A DNA stretch of 64,000 bases from positions 1 through 64,000 of the forward strand of contig NZ_BMUA01000026.1 of the NCBI RefSeq assembly GCF_014649955.1. Direction: 5' to 3'. Both the position numbers and the translations under genes were made by a program. Origin of the DNA: Streptomyces violascens. Lineage in GTDB: Bacteria; Actinomycetota; Actinomycetes; Streptomycetales; Streptomycetaceae. This document shows positions 41,049 to 49,763 of this stretch, in pieces. Position 1 is the stretch's first letter; the number at the start of each line of letters is the position of its first letter. The notes under the pieces are model-generated. The model had not been told where the DNA came from. It searched no databases and saw only the letters and a list, made by a program, of their open reading frames with translations.

Positions 41049-42079
41049 GCCCGCAGACCAGGCCGTGGAGACTGGCTGTCGCCGGATGCGGCGCAGCCGC
41101 ATTCGGTCTCCACCTCCCCCTGCTCGCCTCCCGCCCCACCGTCTTCGAGGTGACGGCACTGGCCGACCGCGACCCCGCCCGGGCCCGCGCCGCTGCCACC
41201 CGCTTCGCCGTGCCCCGTATCGCAGCGACCACGAAGGACCTGCTCGACGGCGCGGACATGCTGGTGATCCTCACCGGCGTCCACGAGGACCTGATCGAAG
41301 CGGCCCTGGACGCAAACGTTCACGTCTTCACCGAGAAGCCCGTCGGCCTGGACGTCACCCACACCCGCAAACTGGCCGCCCGCGCGCAGGAGGCGGGGCT
41401 GCTGCTGGAGGTCGGGGCGATGCGCGCTCACGACCCGGCCCTGCACGCCGCTCTCGCGGCCGTCCCGGACCCGGCGGGCGGCTGGCTCATCAAAGCCGAC
41501 GGAGTCGACGAAGCCGCCCGCCGGCGCCTGCTGCCGCCCGGTTTCAGCCCGTACACCTTCGCGGAAGACCCGCCCCAGGCGGTACCTGAGCAGCTTGCCG
41601 CCCCGCACCAGCGCACCGCACTGCGGATCCTTCTGTGGCAGGGCTACCACCTGCTGACCGCTCTCGCCCTGGCCGCCCCCGGTGTCACGCCAGCCGCGTG
41701 CACCCTGGACTCCGACAGCCAGTCCCTCCACGCGCTGCTGTACGGGCCGGCCGCCGAGCCCTTCACCCTGGTCATCAGCGCCACACCGCCCAGCCGCTTC
41801 CTGGAGCAGATCCACTTCAGCGGCCCCGGGGACGCGGCCACCATCGACTTCGCCCGCCCCTACCAGCGGTCCACCACGACCCGCCTGACCACCGCCACCG
41901 GCGAGCAGTGCGGCTTCTGCGACCCGTTCGCCGCCATGTGGCAGTCCGTCAGCGACCGGCTGGCTGGCCAGTACCCGGCCGACCTGCCCACGAGCACCGC
42001 CCTCGCGGTACGGGTGGAAGACCTGGCGCTCGCGCTGGCCACCATCTGCCGCCCCGGCCCGCACCCCCGGAAGGACTGA
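41045..42079 (+). CDS. Gfo/Idh/MocA-family oxidoreductase
   Basis: 344 residues. The N-terminal Rossmann domain has L-A-V-A-G-C-G-A-A-A-F-G-L-H (10-23), D-R-D-P-A-R-A-R and the family block H-V-F-T-E-K-P-V-G-L with the catalytic-site lysine. The C-terminal domain is the alpha/beta dimer domain. Such enzymes oxidise or reduce sugar hydroxyls with NAD(P). Its pairing with the barrel isomerase is common in inositol and amino-sugar pathways. Confidence 0.85.
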   Translation: MSPQTRPWRLAVAGCGAAAFGLHLPLLASRPTVFEVTALADRDPARARAAATRFAVPRIAATTKDLLDGADMLVILTGVHEDLIEAALDANVHVFTEKPVGLDVTHTRKLAARAQEAGLLLEVGAMRAHDPALHAALAAVPDPAGGWLIKADGVDEAARRRLLPPGFSPYTFAEDPPQAVPEQLAAPHQRTALRILLWQGYHLLTALALAAPGVTPAACTLDSDSQSLHALLYGPAAEPFTLVISATPPSRFLEQIHFSGPGDAATIDFARPYQRSTTTRLTTATGEQCGFCDPFAAMWQSVSDRLAGQYPADLPTSTALAVRVEDLALALATICRPGPHPRKD

Positions 42080-42080
42080 C

Positions 42081-42950
42081 ATGCCCACCGATGCCCCTGT
42101 CCTCGTACTCGACGGGCCCCCCGGAGCCGGCAAGACCTCCCTGCTCGCGCGGATGGTGCCCGTCCTGGGCGACGCGTGCCTGTGGTTCACCGAGCCCAAC
42201 GCACGGCTGAGCACCGGCCTGCGAGCCCCCGTACACCCCTCTGCCGCCGGACACAGCCTCTGGTTCCTGCGCCACGAGCTGGACAAAGCCCGCGCCGCCG
42301 CCCGGCTCACCACCGACCCCGCCACCCGGCTGCTGATCTCCGACCGCAACCACCTCGGCGCCCTGGCCTACTGCTGGGCGACCCGCGCGGACGACAGCCT
42401 CCCCTACCGCACCGCCCGCGACTTCTACGCCCGCCACATCGCCCCCGCCCTGCCCGAGCAGGTCCTGACCGCGATCCTCCTGGTCAGCCCCGGCGAGAGC
42501 CTCACACGCCGCGGGCACGTGGCCGAACGGCCCCGCTGGGAGCAGTGGTTCGACGAAGGACTGCTGGAGCGGCTGCACTCCTTCTACACCGACATCGCCC
42601 CAACGCTGTGCCCCACCCCACCGCTGATCATCAAGACCGACGGCGCCACCCCGGGCACCGTCCTCGCCCAGGTCAGCGGATTCCTCGCCGACGCCGGTCT
42701 CACCGACACCGCGGCGAAGCTCACCACCTCCACCAACGTTCCGGACGTACGCCCGGAACTCGACCCGCAGTTCCGGGCCGTCTATGACGCGTTCGGCGGA
42801 CTGGAATCCCTCGGCCATCCCTTCACCGAACCGCTCGACCACCGCGGCATCACGGTCCAGCTGTGCCAACTCGGCGCCCTGTACCGCGACCCGAAGGGCC
42901 ACACCGGTCTGTGGGACCTGCTCGCCGAACCCGTACGAGGGGCCGCCTGA
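42081..42950 (+). CDS. P-loop kinase-like protein
   Basis: 289 residues, one base after the oxidoreductase stop. Walker A is L-D-G-P-P-G-A-G-K-T-S (10-20). L-L-I-S-D-R-N-H (about 87-94) resembles the DR(S/Y/H) switch of thymidylate/deoxynucleoside kinases, and R-R-G-H-V-A-E-R-P-R provides a lid of arginines. The last ~65 residues (D-P-Q-F-R-A-V-Y-D-A-F-G-G-L-E) are an extra domain that I do not recognise. It probably phosphorylates a small cluster intermediate. Confidence 0.72.
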   Translation: MPTDAPVLVLDGPPGAGKTSLLARMVPVLGDACLWFTEPNARLSTGLRAPVHPSAAGHSLWFLRHELDKARAAARLTTDPATRLLISDRNHLGALAYCWATRADDSLPYRTARDFYARHIAPALPEQVLTAILLVSPGESLTRRGHVAERPRWEQWFDEGLLERLHSFYTDIAPTLCPTPPLIIKTDGATPGTVLAQVSGFLADAGLTDTAAKLTTSTNVPDVRPELDPQFRAVYDAFGGLESLGHPFTEPLDHRGITVQLCQLGALYRDPKGHTGLWDLLAEPVRGAA

Positions 42951-44569
42951 TGACCGCCCACACCCCGGTCGTCGTCGGCATCAACCTCGGCCACGACGGC
43001 GGCGCCGCCCTCATCACCGACACCACGATGGTCGCCATCGGCGAAGAACGACTCAACCGCACCCGCTACAGCCCCGGCTGGCAAGCCTCCCTCCTGTACT
43101 GCCTGCGCGCCGCCGACATACGGCTGGAGGACGTCGACCTGCTCGCGGTCAGCGGCATCGGCCACCACCCGCCCACCGCAGACGAGACCGCCCTCGCCCA
43201 CCTTGGCGTCGACCTGGCACGGATCGTCCCCGTCGACCACCACCTCAGCCACGCCTACACCGCGTACTGCCTCAGCCCCCACGACGAGGCGACCGTCCTG
43301 GTGGTCGACGGCGGCGGCAACAACCACGACACCGAGACGTACTACGCCGCCACCCGCGACGGCATCCACCGCCTCGGCGGCAACCCGCCCACCCGCCCCC
43401 GGGCCGGAGGTATCGGTGCCACGTACGAGGCGTTCACGAACTGGCTCGGCTGGCACGAACAGGAGGCCGGGAAAACCATGGCCCTCGCCTCCTACGGCGA
43501 CCCGCACGCCCACCCGGCCCCTCTGTTCGACGTCACCGGAGCCACCGTCCACGGCCGCCTCACCCTCACCCACGCCGCAGGCGTCGCCGAACTCGCGCGC
43601 CGGAACAGCGCCGACTTCGGACCGCCCGGCAGCCGGGGAGACAACCCGCGCGCCACCGACGCCGCGGCATACGTACAGGCCCAGACCGAACAAGCCCTGT
43701 CCGCCCTGGCCGAGCAGACCATCGCCGCCACCGGTCTGCGCAACCTGTGTTTCGCCGGCGGCGTCGCCCTCAACTGCGTGGCCGCCGACAGACTCCGCCG
43801 CCTGGACGCCGTCGACGGGTACTTCGCGCCCCCGGCGTCCTCCGACCGCGGCCAGGCCCTCGGCTGCGCCCTCCACGCCTGGCACCAACTGACCGGCGAA
43901 CTGCCCCGCCGGCCGCTCACCCACGACTACTTCGGCCGCACCTACACGGACGCCGAGATCAAACAGGCCCTCACCCGGGACCCGCGCTCAGGCCTGGTCG
44001 AGCGCCGCCGCACCCCCTACCGGTGGCGGCGCGAGAGCAACATCACCGCCACCGCCGCCCAGATGATCACAGCGGGGAACATAATCGGCTGGTTCCAGGG
44101 CGGCAGCGAACTCGGCCCCCGCGCGCTCGGAGGCCGCAGCATTCTCGCCGACCCCCGCACCACCGCCAGCTCGCACGCCCTGAACCACCGCATCAAGCAC
44201 CGCGAGCCGTTCCGTCCCTTCGCCCCTGCCGTCCTCGCCGCGCACGCCCACCACTGGTTCGACCTCGACGTACCCAGCCCCTTCATGCTCCTCGCCCCGC
44301 CAGTCCGAGCCGACCGGGCGGACACGATCGCGGGCGTCGTCCACGTCGACCGGACCGCCCGTGTCCAGACCGTCGATCCCAGCACTACCCCGGCATTCGC
44401 CTCGCTGATCGAGCACGTCCACCAGCTCACCGGGGTCCCCCTCGTACTCAACACCAGCCTCAACACTCAAGAGCCCATCGTGGAAACCCCGGCGCACGCC
44501 CTAGCCACCTTCCAGGCGTGCGGCCTGGACGCCCTGTGCATCGGGGACTACCTGGTCGAGCCGGACTGA
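42950..44569 (+). CDS. Carbamoyltransferase, NodU/CmcH family
   Basis: 539 residues; ATG overlaps the kinase stop (TGATG). Both domains are visible: the N-terminal Kae1-like ATPase with G-I-N-L-G-H-D-G-G-A-A-L, D-H-H-L-S-H-A-Y-T-A-Y and V-V-D-G-G-G-N-N, the A-G-G-V-A-L-N-C-V-A switch, and the C-terminal YrdC-like part with G-W-F-Q-G-G-S-E-L-G-P-R-A-L-G-G-R-S-I. These enzymes convert carbamoyl phosphate and ATP to carbamoyl-AMP and transfer the carbamoyl group to a hydroxyl. It is presumably the tailoring step of this operon. Confidence 0.9.
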   Translation: MTAHTPVVVGINLGHDGGAALITDTTMVAIGEERLNRTRYSPGWQASLLYCLRAADIRLEDVDLLAVSGIGHHPPTADETALAHLGVDLARIVPVDHHLSHAYTAYCLSPHDEATVLVVDGGGNNHDTETYYAATRDGIHRLGGNPPTRPRAGGIGATYEAFTNWLGWHEQEAGKTMALASYGDPHAHPAPLFDVTGATVHGRLTLTHAAGVAELARRNSADFGPPGSRGDNPRATDAAAYVQAQTEQALSALAEQTIAATGLRNLCFAGGVALNCVAADRLRRLDAVDGYFAPPASSDRGQALGCALHAWHQLTGELPRRPLTHDYFGRTYTDAEIKQALTRDPRSGLVERRRTPYRWRRESNITATAAQMITAGNIIGWFQGGSELGPRALGGRSILADPRTTASSHALNHRIKHREPFRPFAPAVLAAHAHHWFDLDVPSPFMLLAPPVRADRADTIAGVVHVDRTARVQTVDPSTTPAFASLIEHVHQLTGVPLVLNTSLNTQEPIVETPAHALATFQACGLDALCIGDYLVEPD

Positions 44570-44590
44570 GCCCCCTGCCACACTGATGCC

Positions 44591-45052
44591 ATGAACGCTC
44601 TGCCCCGGCGGGAGGCGGCCCGAGCCGTCATTCTCGACACCGACCAGCGAGTCCTGCTCCTGCGGTACGAAGAGAACGACGGATTCTGGGCCACCCCCGG
44701 CGGCAGCCTGGAACCGGGCGAGGACTACCCCAGCGCCCTCCGCCGCGAACTCGGCGAAGAACTTGGTGCCACCGACATCACTCTCGGCGCCCAGATCGCT
44801 GAGCGCAGCCAGGACCACCTCGTCGGCGGCCACCCCGTCCGCCAGGTCGAGAAATACTGGCTCGTCCACGCCACACCCGCCGCCATCGACCCAGCCCGCG
44901 CCACCCAGCCGGACAACATCGACTCCATCCGCTGGTGGACACTGGACGAGCTCCTCTCCACCGGTGAGAGGGTCTACCCCCGCGGCCTCGCCGACCTCAT
45001 CACAGACATCCTCACCACAGGAGCCCCTGAGCAGCCTGCCGTCCTTGGGTGA
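44591..45052 (+). CDS. Nudix hydrolase
   Basis: 153 residues. The Nudix box GX5EX7REUXEEXGU is complete from G38 to G59, with R52-E53 and E56-E57. W-A-T-P-G-G before it is typical of ADP-sugar/(d)NTP pyrophosphohydrolases. It starts 21 bp after the carbamoyltransferase, so it is probably the last gene of the operon and may hydrolyse a nucleotide-linked intermediate. Confidence 0.85.
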   Translation: MNALPRREAARAVILDTDQRVLLLRYEENDGFWATPGGSLEPGEDYPSALRRELGEELGATDITLGAQIAERSQDHLVGGHPVRQVEKYWLVHATPAAIDPARATQPDNIDSIRWWTLDELLSTGERVYPRGLADLITDILTTGAPEQPAVLG

Positions 45053-45464
45053 ACATCTCGAGTATCGCGCTCCGGGCGGCTTCAGCGAGGTTTGCGCACC
45101 GGGAGCGCCCCTGATTGAGTCGCCACAGGCCCTTGCGCCGGTAGGGCAGTTGGACTGCTCCCCTTCAGAAGCCGAGTAGTCGGACTAGCAACACCGTCTG
45201 ACCACCCGAACCCCGGAGCGCGACGCTCCGCCGAAGTAGCCGTCGTGGCGGACACATCCGCCGTCGGCGCGGCTCCGGCAGCAACGGCGAGCGACTGGAG
45301 CACCTACTGATCGGCCCGAGCCTCATGGGCCCGACCGCTCCGGCGACGTGTACGAAGCGCGTCTCCTCACCGAACTCTCCAACGTGCCTGGCCAACAGCT
45401 CCGCCCGGACGCTCAGTCATCACAGTGACGGTCACAGCGGCAGCTGATTCCAGGAAATGTGTTT
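45053..45464. other. Intergenic region after the carbamoyl operon
   Basis: About 410 bp. It holds a short hairpin at 45214-45230 (CGGAGCG / CGCTCCG with CGA loop), a candidate terminator though far from the Nudix stop, and ends in an AT-richer stretch leading to the LexA-like site. No gene is supported; the open frames have no ribosome-binding sites. Confidence 0.4.
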
Positions 45465-45480
45465 TCGAATATCCGTTCGG
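45465..45480. promoter_or_regulatory. LexA-like (SOS) box
   Basis: TCGAATATCCGTTCGG. The core CGAATATCCGTTCG matches the actinobacterial SOS box CGAACRNRYGTTYG at 12 of 14 positions. It lies 25 bp upstream of the Y-family polymerase ATG, with a possible -10 (TATCGT) right after it, a position suitable for repression. Confidence 0.6.
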
Positions 45481-45504
45481 TATCGTGGGGGTGGAGGTGC
45501 CCTC

Positions 45505-46536
45505 ATGGACACAGACGACCGCGTGGGACCCACGTCATCGATCCTGCATCTGCGGTGCGCTCGTGATATCGACGAGCAGGTGTACCGGCTGGTGCTCGGC
45601 CTGATCGCCGACATCACGCCGGTCGTCCAGGCGCTTCCGCCTGCCGCGGCCGTAGCCGATGTGACGGGCAGCCTGCGCTACCACGGCCAGGACCCGGCTC
45701 ATCTTGCACGGGTACTCAGAGCTCGGGCGCTGGGACTGTATGGGGTGTCGGTGGATGTCGGGGTGGGCCCGAACTGGTCGGTTGCCTCGATGGCTTCACA
45801 GGCCCCTGGGCCAGGCGGTGTCTGTGTGGTGGGCGCCGCCTCCTGGGAGATCGCCGCATTTCTGCAGCCACGCCCGGTTGGCGACTTGCCGGGTGTCGGT
45901 CCAGTCCAGGAACGCACCTTGCGGAAGTTTGGGGTGCACAGCATCGGCCTGCTCGCCCAGCTTCCCCTGGGGACCGTTCAGCGTGTCGTAGGAGGGGCAG
46001 CGGGGCGCCTGCTGTGGGAGAGGGCCCGCGGAGTGGACCGTCGGACGGTTGTCCCTGCTGAGCTGCCTCTCAGTGCCTCGGTCTCGACGCGGTTCGCCAC
46101 CGACACCCTGGACTCCGACGTGGCACGCGCCGCTCTGCTCGGCCTCGTGGTCGATCTCGGTGAGCAGCTCCGGGTCCGTCGGCAGGCATGCCGTGCGCTG
46201 ACGCTGACCGTGGTGCTCGCCGACCGCAGCAAGATCGTTCGGTCGCGTACCCGGCCGGACGGGCCCAGCGCGCACACGGGCGACTTGCGCCTCCTTGCGG
46301 TTGAGGCGTACGAGGCTTTGGGATTCCAGCGGGCTCGGCTGCGGGCGCTGACGCTGACCGCCGAGCGCCTCGTGTCCGCCGCTCAGGCGCATGAGCAGCT
46401 CAGCCTCGATGAGCGACGCGAACGCGGGCTGCGTATCGAGACCGTCCTGGACCGCGTGAATGCGCGGTTCGGGTCCAGGACCGCGGGTCCCGCAGCAGCA
46501 GTCGCCCGTCATGGTGCCGTGTCATGGTCTGCCTGA
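45505..46536 (+). CDS. Truncated Y-family DNA polymerase (ImuB-like)
   Basis: 343 residues from ATG 45505, with GGAGG upstream. The N-terminal catalytic aspartate region of DinB proteins is absent; the protein starts in mid-palm (A-V-A-D-V-T-G-S-L-R-Y). It keeps the helix-hairpin-helix (V-G-D-L-P-G-V-G-P-V, L-R-K-F-G-V-H-S-I-G-L-L-A-Q-L-P), the little-finger region and a terminal R-V-N-A-R-F-G-S-R-T. ImuB proteins are similarly non-catalytic and act as adaptors to the clamp and to DnaE2. No dnaE2 gene is nearby. A LexA-like box lies upstream. Confidence 0.72.
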   Translation: MDTDDRVGPTSSILHLRCARDIDEQVYRLVLGLIADITPVVQALPPAAAVADVTGSLRYHGQDPAHLARVLRARALGLYGVSVDVGVGPNWSVASMASQAPGPGGVCVVGAASWEIAAFLQPRPVGDLPGVGPVQERTLRKFGVHSIGLLAQLPLGTVQRVVGGAAGRLLWERARGVDRRTVVPAELPLSASVSTRFATDTLDSDVARAALLGLVVDLGEQLRVRRQACRALTLTVVLADRSKIVRSRTRPDGPSAHTGDLRLLAVEAYEALGFQRARLRALTLTAERLVSAAQAHEQLSLDERRERGLRIETVLDRVNARFGSRTAGPAAAVARHGAVSWSA

Positions 46537-47111
46537 TCGGGCCCTCGCTCACCCAAGATGCGGAGCCCGTGGCGTTCCGGGCGCGGACCGCGGCCGTCGA
46601 CGGGCACGTCTACGCCCAGGAGCAGTGGCTCGATGCTCGGGTGCGTCTCGCGGGCCGGGTCCGGCGGGCCGTTGTGACGGAGTACCGCGACCATGGTGGA
46701 CGGCGTATGGCTCACCTGCTGCGGCGTCCGACCGACGGTGCACCGCCGGGTCTCGGCTGGTTCTGGTGGCATCCGCGCTCCATGCACGTGTCTGGTGATG
46801 GCCTCTCCCCGGTCGAGGTACTGCCCGCTCGCCCCGGGGATGCTGTACGCCTGCATCCGGCCCAACTCGCAGCTGGTCCAGGGCCATTGTCGTTCGACGA
46901 GCTGTCCGGCGGTATGTTGCCCGCCCGCGTCCAGGTGGCCGACCGATCGCACGAGGCTCTCATCCTGCGCACCTCGGTTCTCGCCGATGGCAGTCCTGCC
47001 GCCCTCGTGCACATCCACATCGTCGACGGGCTTTGGGCTGTCCATTACCCGCGGCTGTATGCATGGGACGGCACAGTCGTCGTTCCGGACGCGGACCGGG
47101 AGGTGTCGTAA
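46524..47111 (+). CDS. Hypothetical protein of the polymerase cassette
   Basis: 195 residues; the start overlaps the end of the polymerase gene by 13 bp. It is a beta-rich protein (R-R-A-V-V-T-E-Y-R-D-H, L-G-W-F-W-W-H-P-R-S-M), with C-terminal V-D-G-L-W-A-V-H-Y-P-R-L-Y-A-W-D-G. I recognise no family. Coupling to the polymerase suggests a role in the same damage-response unit. Confidence 0.6.
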   Translation: MVCLIGPSLTQDAEPVAFRARTAAVDGHVYAQEQWLDARVRLAGRVRRAVVTEYRDHGGRRMAHLLRRPTDGAPPGLGWFWWHPRSMHVSGDGLSPVEVLPARPGDAVRLHPAQLAAGPGPLSFDELSGGMLPARVQVADRSHEALILRTSVLADGSPAALVHIHIVDGLWAVHYPRLYAWDGTVVVPDADREVS

Positions 47112-47113
47112 CC

Positions 47114-47476
47114 GTGGCCGCCTTCGAGGAGCCCGAACAGGCGCCGCCCTGGTGTGAAGGGGCCGGCCCGCCTCCGCGGGTCTGGCTGTGGCCCCGCGGC
47201 GATCGTCCCGCGCTGTGGATCCGGGCAGCAGGTCGCTGGCGGTACGCAGTCGTCATGGCCCGTCATGAGTACGCCGACGGCCGCGTCGTCGTCCAGGTCG
47301 ACGTCCAGCTGCCCCGCCAGAGCGCTGAACGGGAGGCTGGGGTCTACGTCCGCTTCTACCGCTGGCCGCAGGATGGTCTCCGTGTCGCCCACGCCAGCAC
47401 CAGCCGGCCTGCCCACGATCGCATTCCCACCCGCGCAAGTCCCTCCCAGCACAGCATCGACTCGGCCGACGCATAG
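47114..47476 (+). CDS. Small hypothetical protein of the polymerase cassette
   Basis: 120 residues from GTG 47114, with GGGAGGTG upstream. The sequence is strand-rich: R-W-R-Y-A-V-V-M-A-R-H-E-Y, V-V-V-Q-V-D-V-Q-L, and E-R-E-A-G-V-Y-V-R-F-Y-R-W-P. It follows the previous gene after two bases, so the three genes form one transcript. A role like the short proteins encoded beside ImuB in other actinobacteria is possible but unproven. Confidence 0.55.
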   Translation: MAAFEEPEQAPPWCEGAGPPPRVWLWPRGDRPALWIRAAGRWRYAVVMARHEYADGRVVVQVDVQLPRQSAEREAGVYVRFYRWPQDGLRVAHASTSRPAHDRIPTRASPSQHSIDSADA

Positions 47477-47530
47477 GGCAGCTCATTGTCACGTGGCCGG
47501 ATGGGGCGAGCCGAGTTCGTCTTCGCCGGG

Positions 47531-48196
47531 TTACGCAGTGAGTGCGGAGGGTTCGCGCAGCTGGGCTGCCGCAGTGCGCCACGCGGTGGTCACGGCACTC
47601 CGGGCCAAAGCCGTCCGTGCGGTGTGGTCGCCGGTCAGCTCCAGCGGTGTCCCAACGTGAACGTGCAGGTCCGGCCGACGCAGTGGCGCAGTGGCCAGGC
47701 CGAGGAGCTGCTTGGCGGTGCTGCCGGAGGTCACCCGCCGGGCTCCGGCCTGGCCCACGGGCACGACGGGTGCGCCGGTGCGTTCGACGAGGCGAGCCAG
47801 CCCGCTGCGGAAGGCTTCGGGGGCCGCTTCCGCGGCATCCCTACGGCGAGGCAGGCCGCCCTCGGCGTAGATGAGGAGCATCCGTCCTTCCTTCAGAGCC
47901 TCGACGGCTCCGTCCAGTGCGGCTGCGGCGCGGTGGTCCTTGCGGTGGACGGGGATGTGCCCTTCGCGGAGGAGTGCGCGTCCTAGCAGCGGGACGCGCC
48001 ACAGTCCTGCGGTCGCCATGATGACCGGTTCGGCGCCCAGACGGCGCAGGGCTGCGATGACGATGGCGGGGTCGGCCATCGAGGTGTGGTTCGCGGCGAG
48101 GATGCTGCCTGGCGCGAGTGCGGTGCCGGGGTCGGTGGTCACCGACAGGCGGCCGACGGCGGGCACCAGGATGTCGGCGATGCGGCTGAGCATGGG
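47531..48196 (-). CDS. 1-acyl-glycerol-3-phosphate acyltransferase (PlsC-like)
   Basis: 221 residues from ATG 48196, with AGGGAG five bases upstream; a longer frame has no support. The acyltransferase catalytic motif N-H-T-S-M-A-D (H36, D41, HX4D) is present, followed by a G-L-W-R-V-P-L-L-G-R segment and Y-A-E-G-G-L-P-R-R in place of the usual F-P-E-G-T-R-S. The family acylates lysophosphatidate at the membrane. The reduced second motif leaves the acceptor uncertain. Convergent with the polymerase cassette. Confidence 0.8.
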   Translation of the reverse strand, partial: PMLSRIADILVPAVGRLSVTTDPGTALAPGSILAANHTSMADPAIVIAALRRLGAEPVIMATAGLWRVPLLGRALLREGHIPVHRKDHRAAAALDGAVEALKEGRMLLIYAEGGLPRRRDAAEAAPEAFRSGLARLVERTGAPVVPVGQAGARRVTSGSTAKQLLGLATAPLRRPDLHVHVGTPLELTGDHTARTALARSAVTTAWRTAAAQLREPSALTA

Positions 48197-48446
48197 AACT
48201 CCCTGGTCTCGACGATGTTGTTGTTCATCGTCGGTGGCGGGCTCCGACCATGCGTGAGTTGTCGTACTCATTTTCTCCGCAGGGCTACCCATCGGCCCTG
48301 AGTGGCAGCCTGTTACGCGATGGCTGCCGAAGGGCGGTGCAGAGCTGGTCGACGCGGGCCGATGGAGTTGGACAAGGCACTGTCTCGAATCGGCTATCCG
48401 GGCGACGACCCCCGCGACCACCTCTCCAGGGTGGAAGACGTCGACC

Positions 48447-49433
48447 ATGCCTTTGACCTGGGAACTACCGGAACCGATGCTCGCGACGCCCACAGAGGAT
48501 CCAGTGCTGCCGGCTGGTCACGCTGCCGAGCCCAAATGGGATGGTTTCCGGGCTCTGGTGGGCCGTTGGGCAGATGGCCATGTCCAGATTCGCTCGCGCA
48601 GCGGCGGCGACCTGGCGGCCGCATTCCCCGAGATCGAAACCGCCGCGGTCGACTTGCCGACCGGAACCGCTCTCGACGGCGAGCTCGTCATCTGGGAGCA
48701 CGATCGCCTCGCCTTCGAACTGCTTCAACAACGCCTGCACCGGCGCGGGTCAACAGCCGCTCGCGCTGCTGCTCAGTGGCCGGCCCATTACGTCGCCTTT
48801 GACCTGCTGCGTCTCGACGCCGTCGATCTCACAGCCACTGCCTACCGTGACCGTCGGGCGGCTTTGGAAGCCCTGTTCGCCAAGCACGGTCTACAGGCTC
48901 CCTGGGCCCTGTGCCCCGCCACCACCGATCCGCAGCAGGCCGGCGAGTGGCTGTCGTGGACGGCGGTGGGCATGGAAGGGATCGTCTTCAAGCGCCTCGA
49001 TCAGCCATATCGGCCGGGCTGGCGGGGGTGGCGGAAGTACCGGTCGAGGCACAGCACGGAGGCATTGATCGGCGCGGTCACCGGAACTCTGTCCGCCCCC
49101 GTCACCGCCCTTCTCGGCCGCCTCGATGCCAACGGGCAGCTGCAGTACATGGGCCGCACAACGGTGCTGAACACGGCCGCCCGTCAGGCCCTGGGCGAGC
49201 GGCTCCGAGACGGCCACGCTGACCACCCGTGGACGGGATGGTCGTTCTCCGCAGGGTGGGGCTCTCAAGATCAGCTGCACGTGCGACTGGCTGACCCGGT
49301 GATCGTTGCGGAAGTCGCTGTCGACGTTTCCCTCGACTCCGCTGGCCGGTGGCGGCACCCGGTGCGGCTCCTGCGGATCCGCACCGACCTGGCTCCCTCC
49401 GACGTCCCCCCGGTCGGCACCGACACGGGGTGA
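48447..49433 (+). CDS. ATP-dependent DNA ligase
   Basis: 328 residues. The adenylation lysine is K30 in E-P-K-W-D-G-F-R. Later motifs are D-G-E-L-V-I-W, A-H-Y-V-A-F-D-L-L, W-T-A-V-G-M-E-G-I-V-F-K-R and the final W-R-K-Y-R-S-R-H. The OB domain is present and short. This is the LigC/LigD type found beside mobile elements and end-joining genes. Ku and the polymerase domain are not in the window. It is divergent from the PlsC-like gene. Confidence 0.88.
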   Translation: MPLTWELPEPMLATPTEDPVLPAGHAAEPKWDGFRALVGRWADGHVQIRSRSGGDLAAAFPEIETAAVDLPTGTALDGELVIWEHDRLAFELLQQRLHRRGSTAARAAAQWPAHYVAFDLLRLDAVDLTATAYRDRRAALEALFAKHGLQAPWALCPATTDPQQAGEWLSWTAVGMEGIVFKRLDQPYRPGWRGWRKYRSRHSTEALIGAVTGTLSAPVTALLGRLDANGQLQYMGRTTVLNTAARQALGERLRDGHADHPWTGWSFSAGWGSQDQLHVRLADPVIVAEVAVDVSLDSAGRWRHPVRLLRIRTDLAPSDVPPVGTDTG

Positions 49434-49486
49434 ATACGAGTCCTCCCAACCAGCGTCCCGGGGAAGCCGCATGCAGAGGTGGCTCG

Positions 49487-49714
49487 TCACAGGTGCTCCC
49501 AGGAGCTCCAGGGCGATGCCCGCTGGGGTGACCGGGTTCCTGCCGGCGCTGACCTGGCGATGAGTGAGACGGCGAGCAGACGCAGCAGAGCGTCGCGTTG
49601 GTCGTAGAGCGCGTCGAGATCGGGGTCGGTGATGGACGAGGCGGTCCGTCGGGCAGCCGGGTCCATGTCGGGGGTGGGGGTGGCGTGTTGGCGTTCGGAG
49701 GTGGTTGATGTCAC
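49487..49714 (-). CDS. Small hypothetical protein
   Basis: About 75 residues from GTG 49714; ATG 49753 is an alternative. The core I-T-D-P-D-L-D-A-L-Y-D-Q-R-D-A-L-L-R-L-L-A is a helical hairpin, with a low-complexity tail. It lies 50 bp after the DciA-like gene on the same strand and could be the last gene of the replication operon. No family recognised. Confidence 0.42.
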   Translation of the reverse strand: MTSTTSERQHATPTPDMDPAARRTASSITDPDLDALYDQRDALLRLLAVSLIARSAPAGTRSPQRASPWSSWEHL

Positions 49715-49763
49715 GGATGCCTTCCTTCGTTCGGTCGCGCCGGCCGTGGGCACGACGGGGTGG

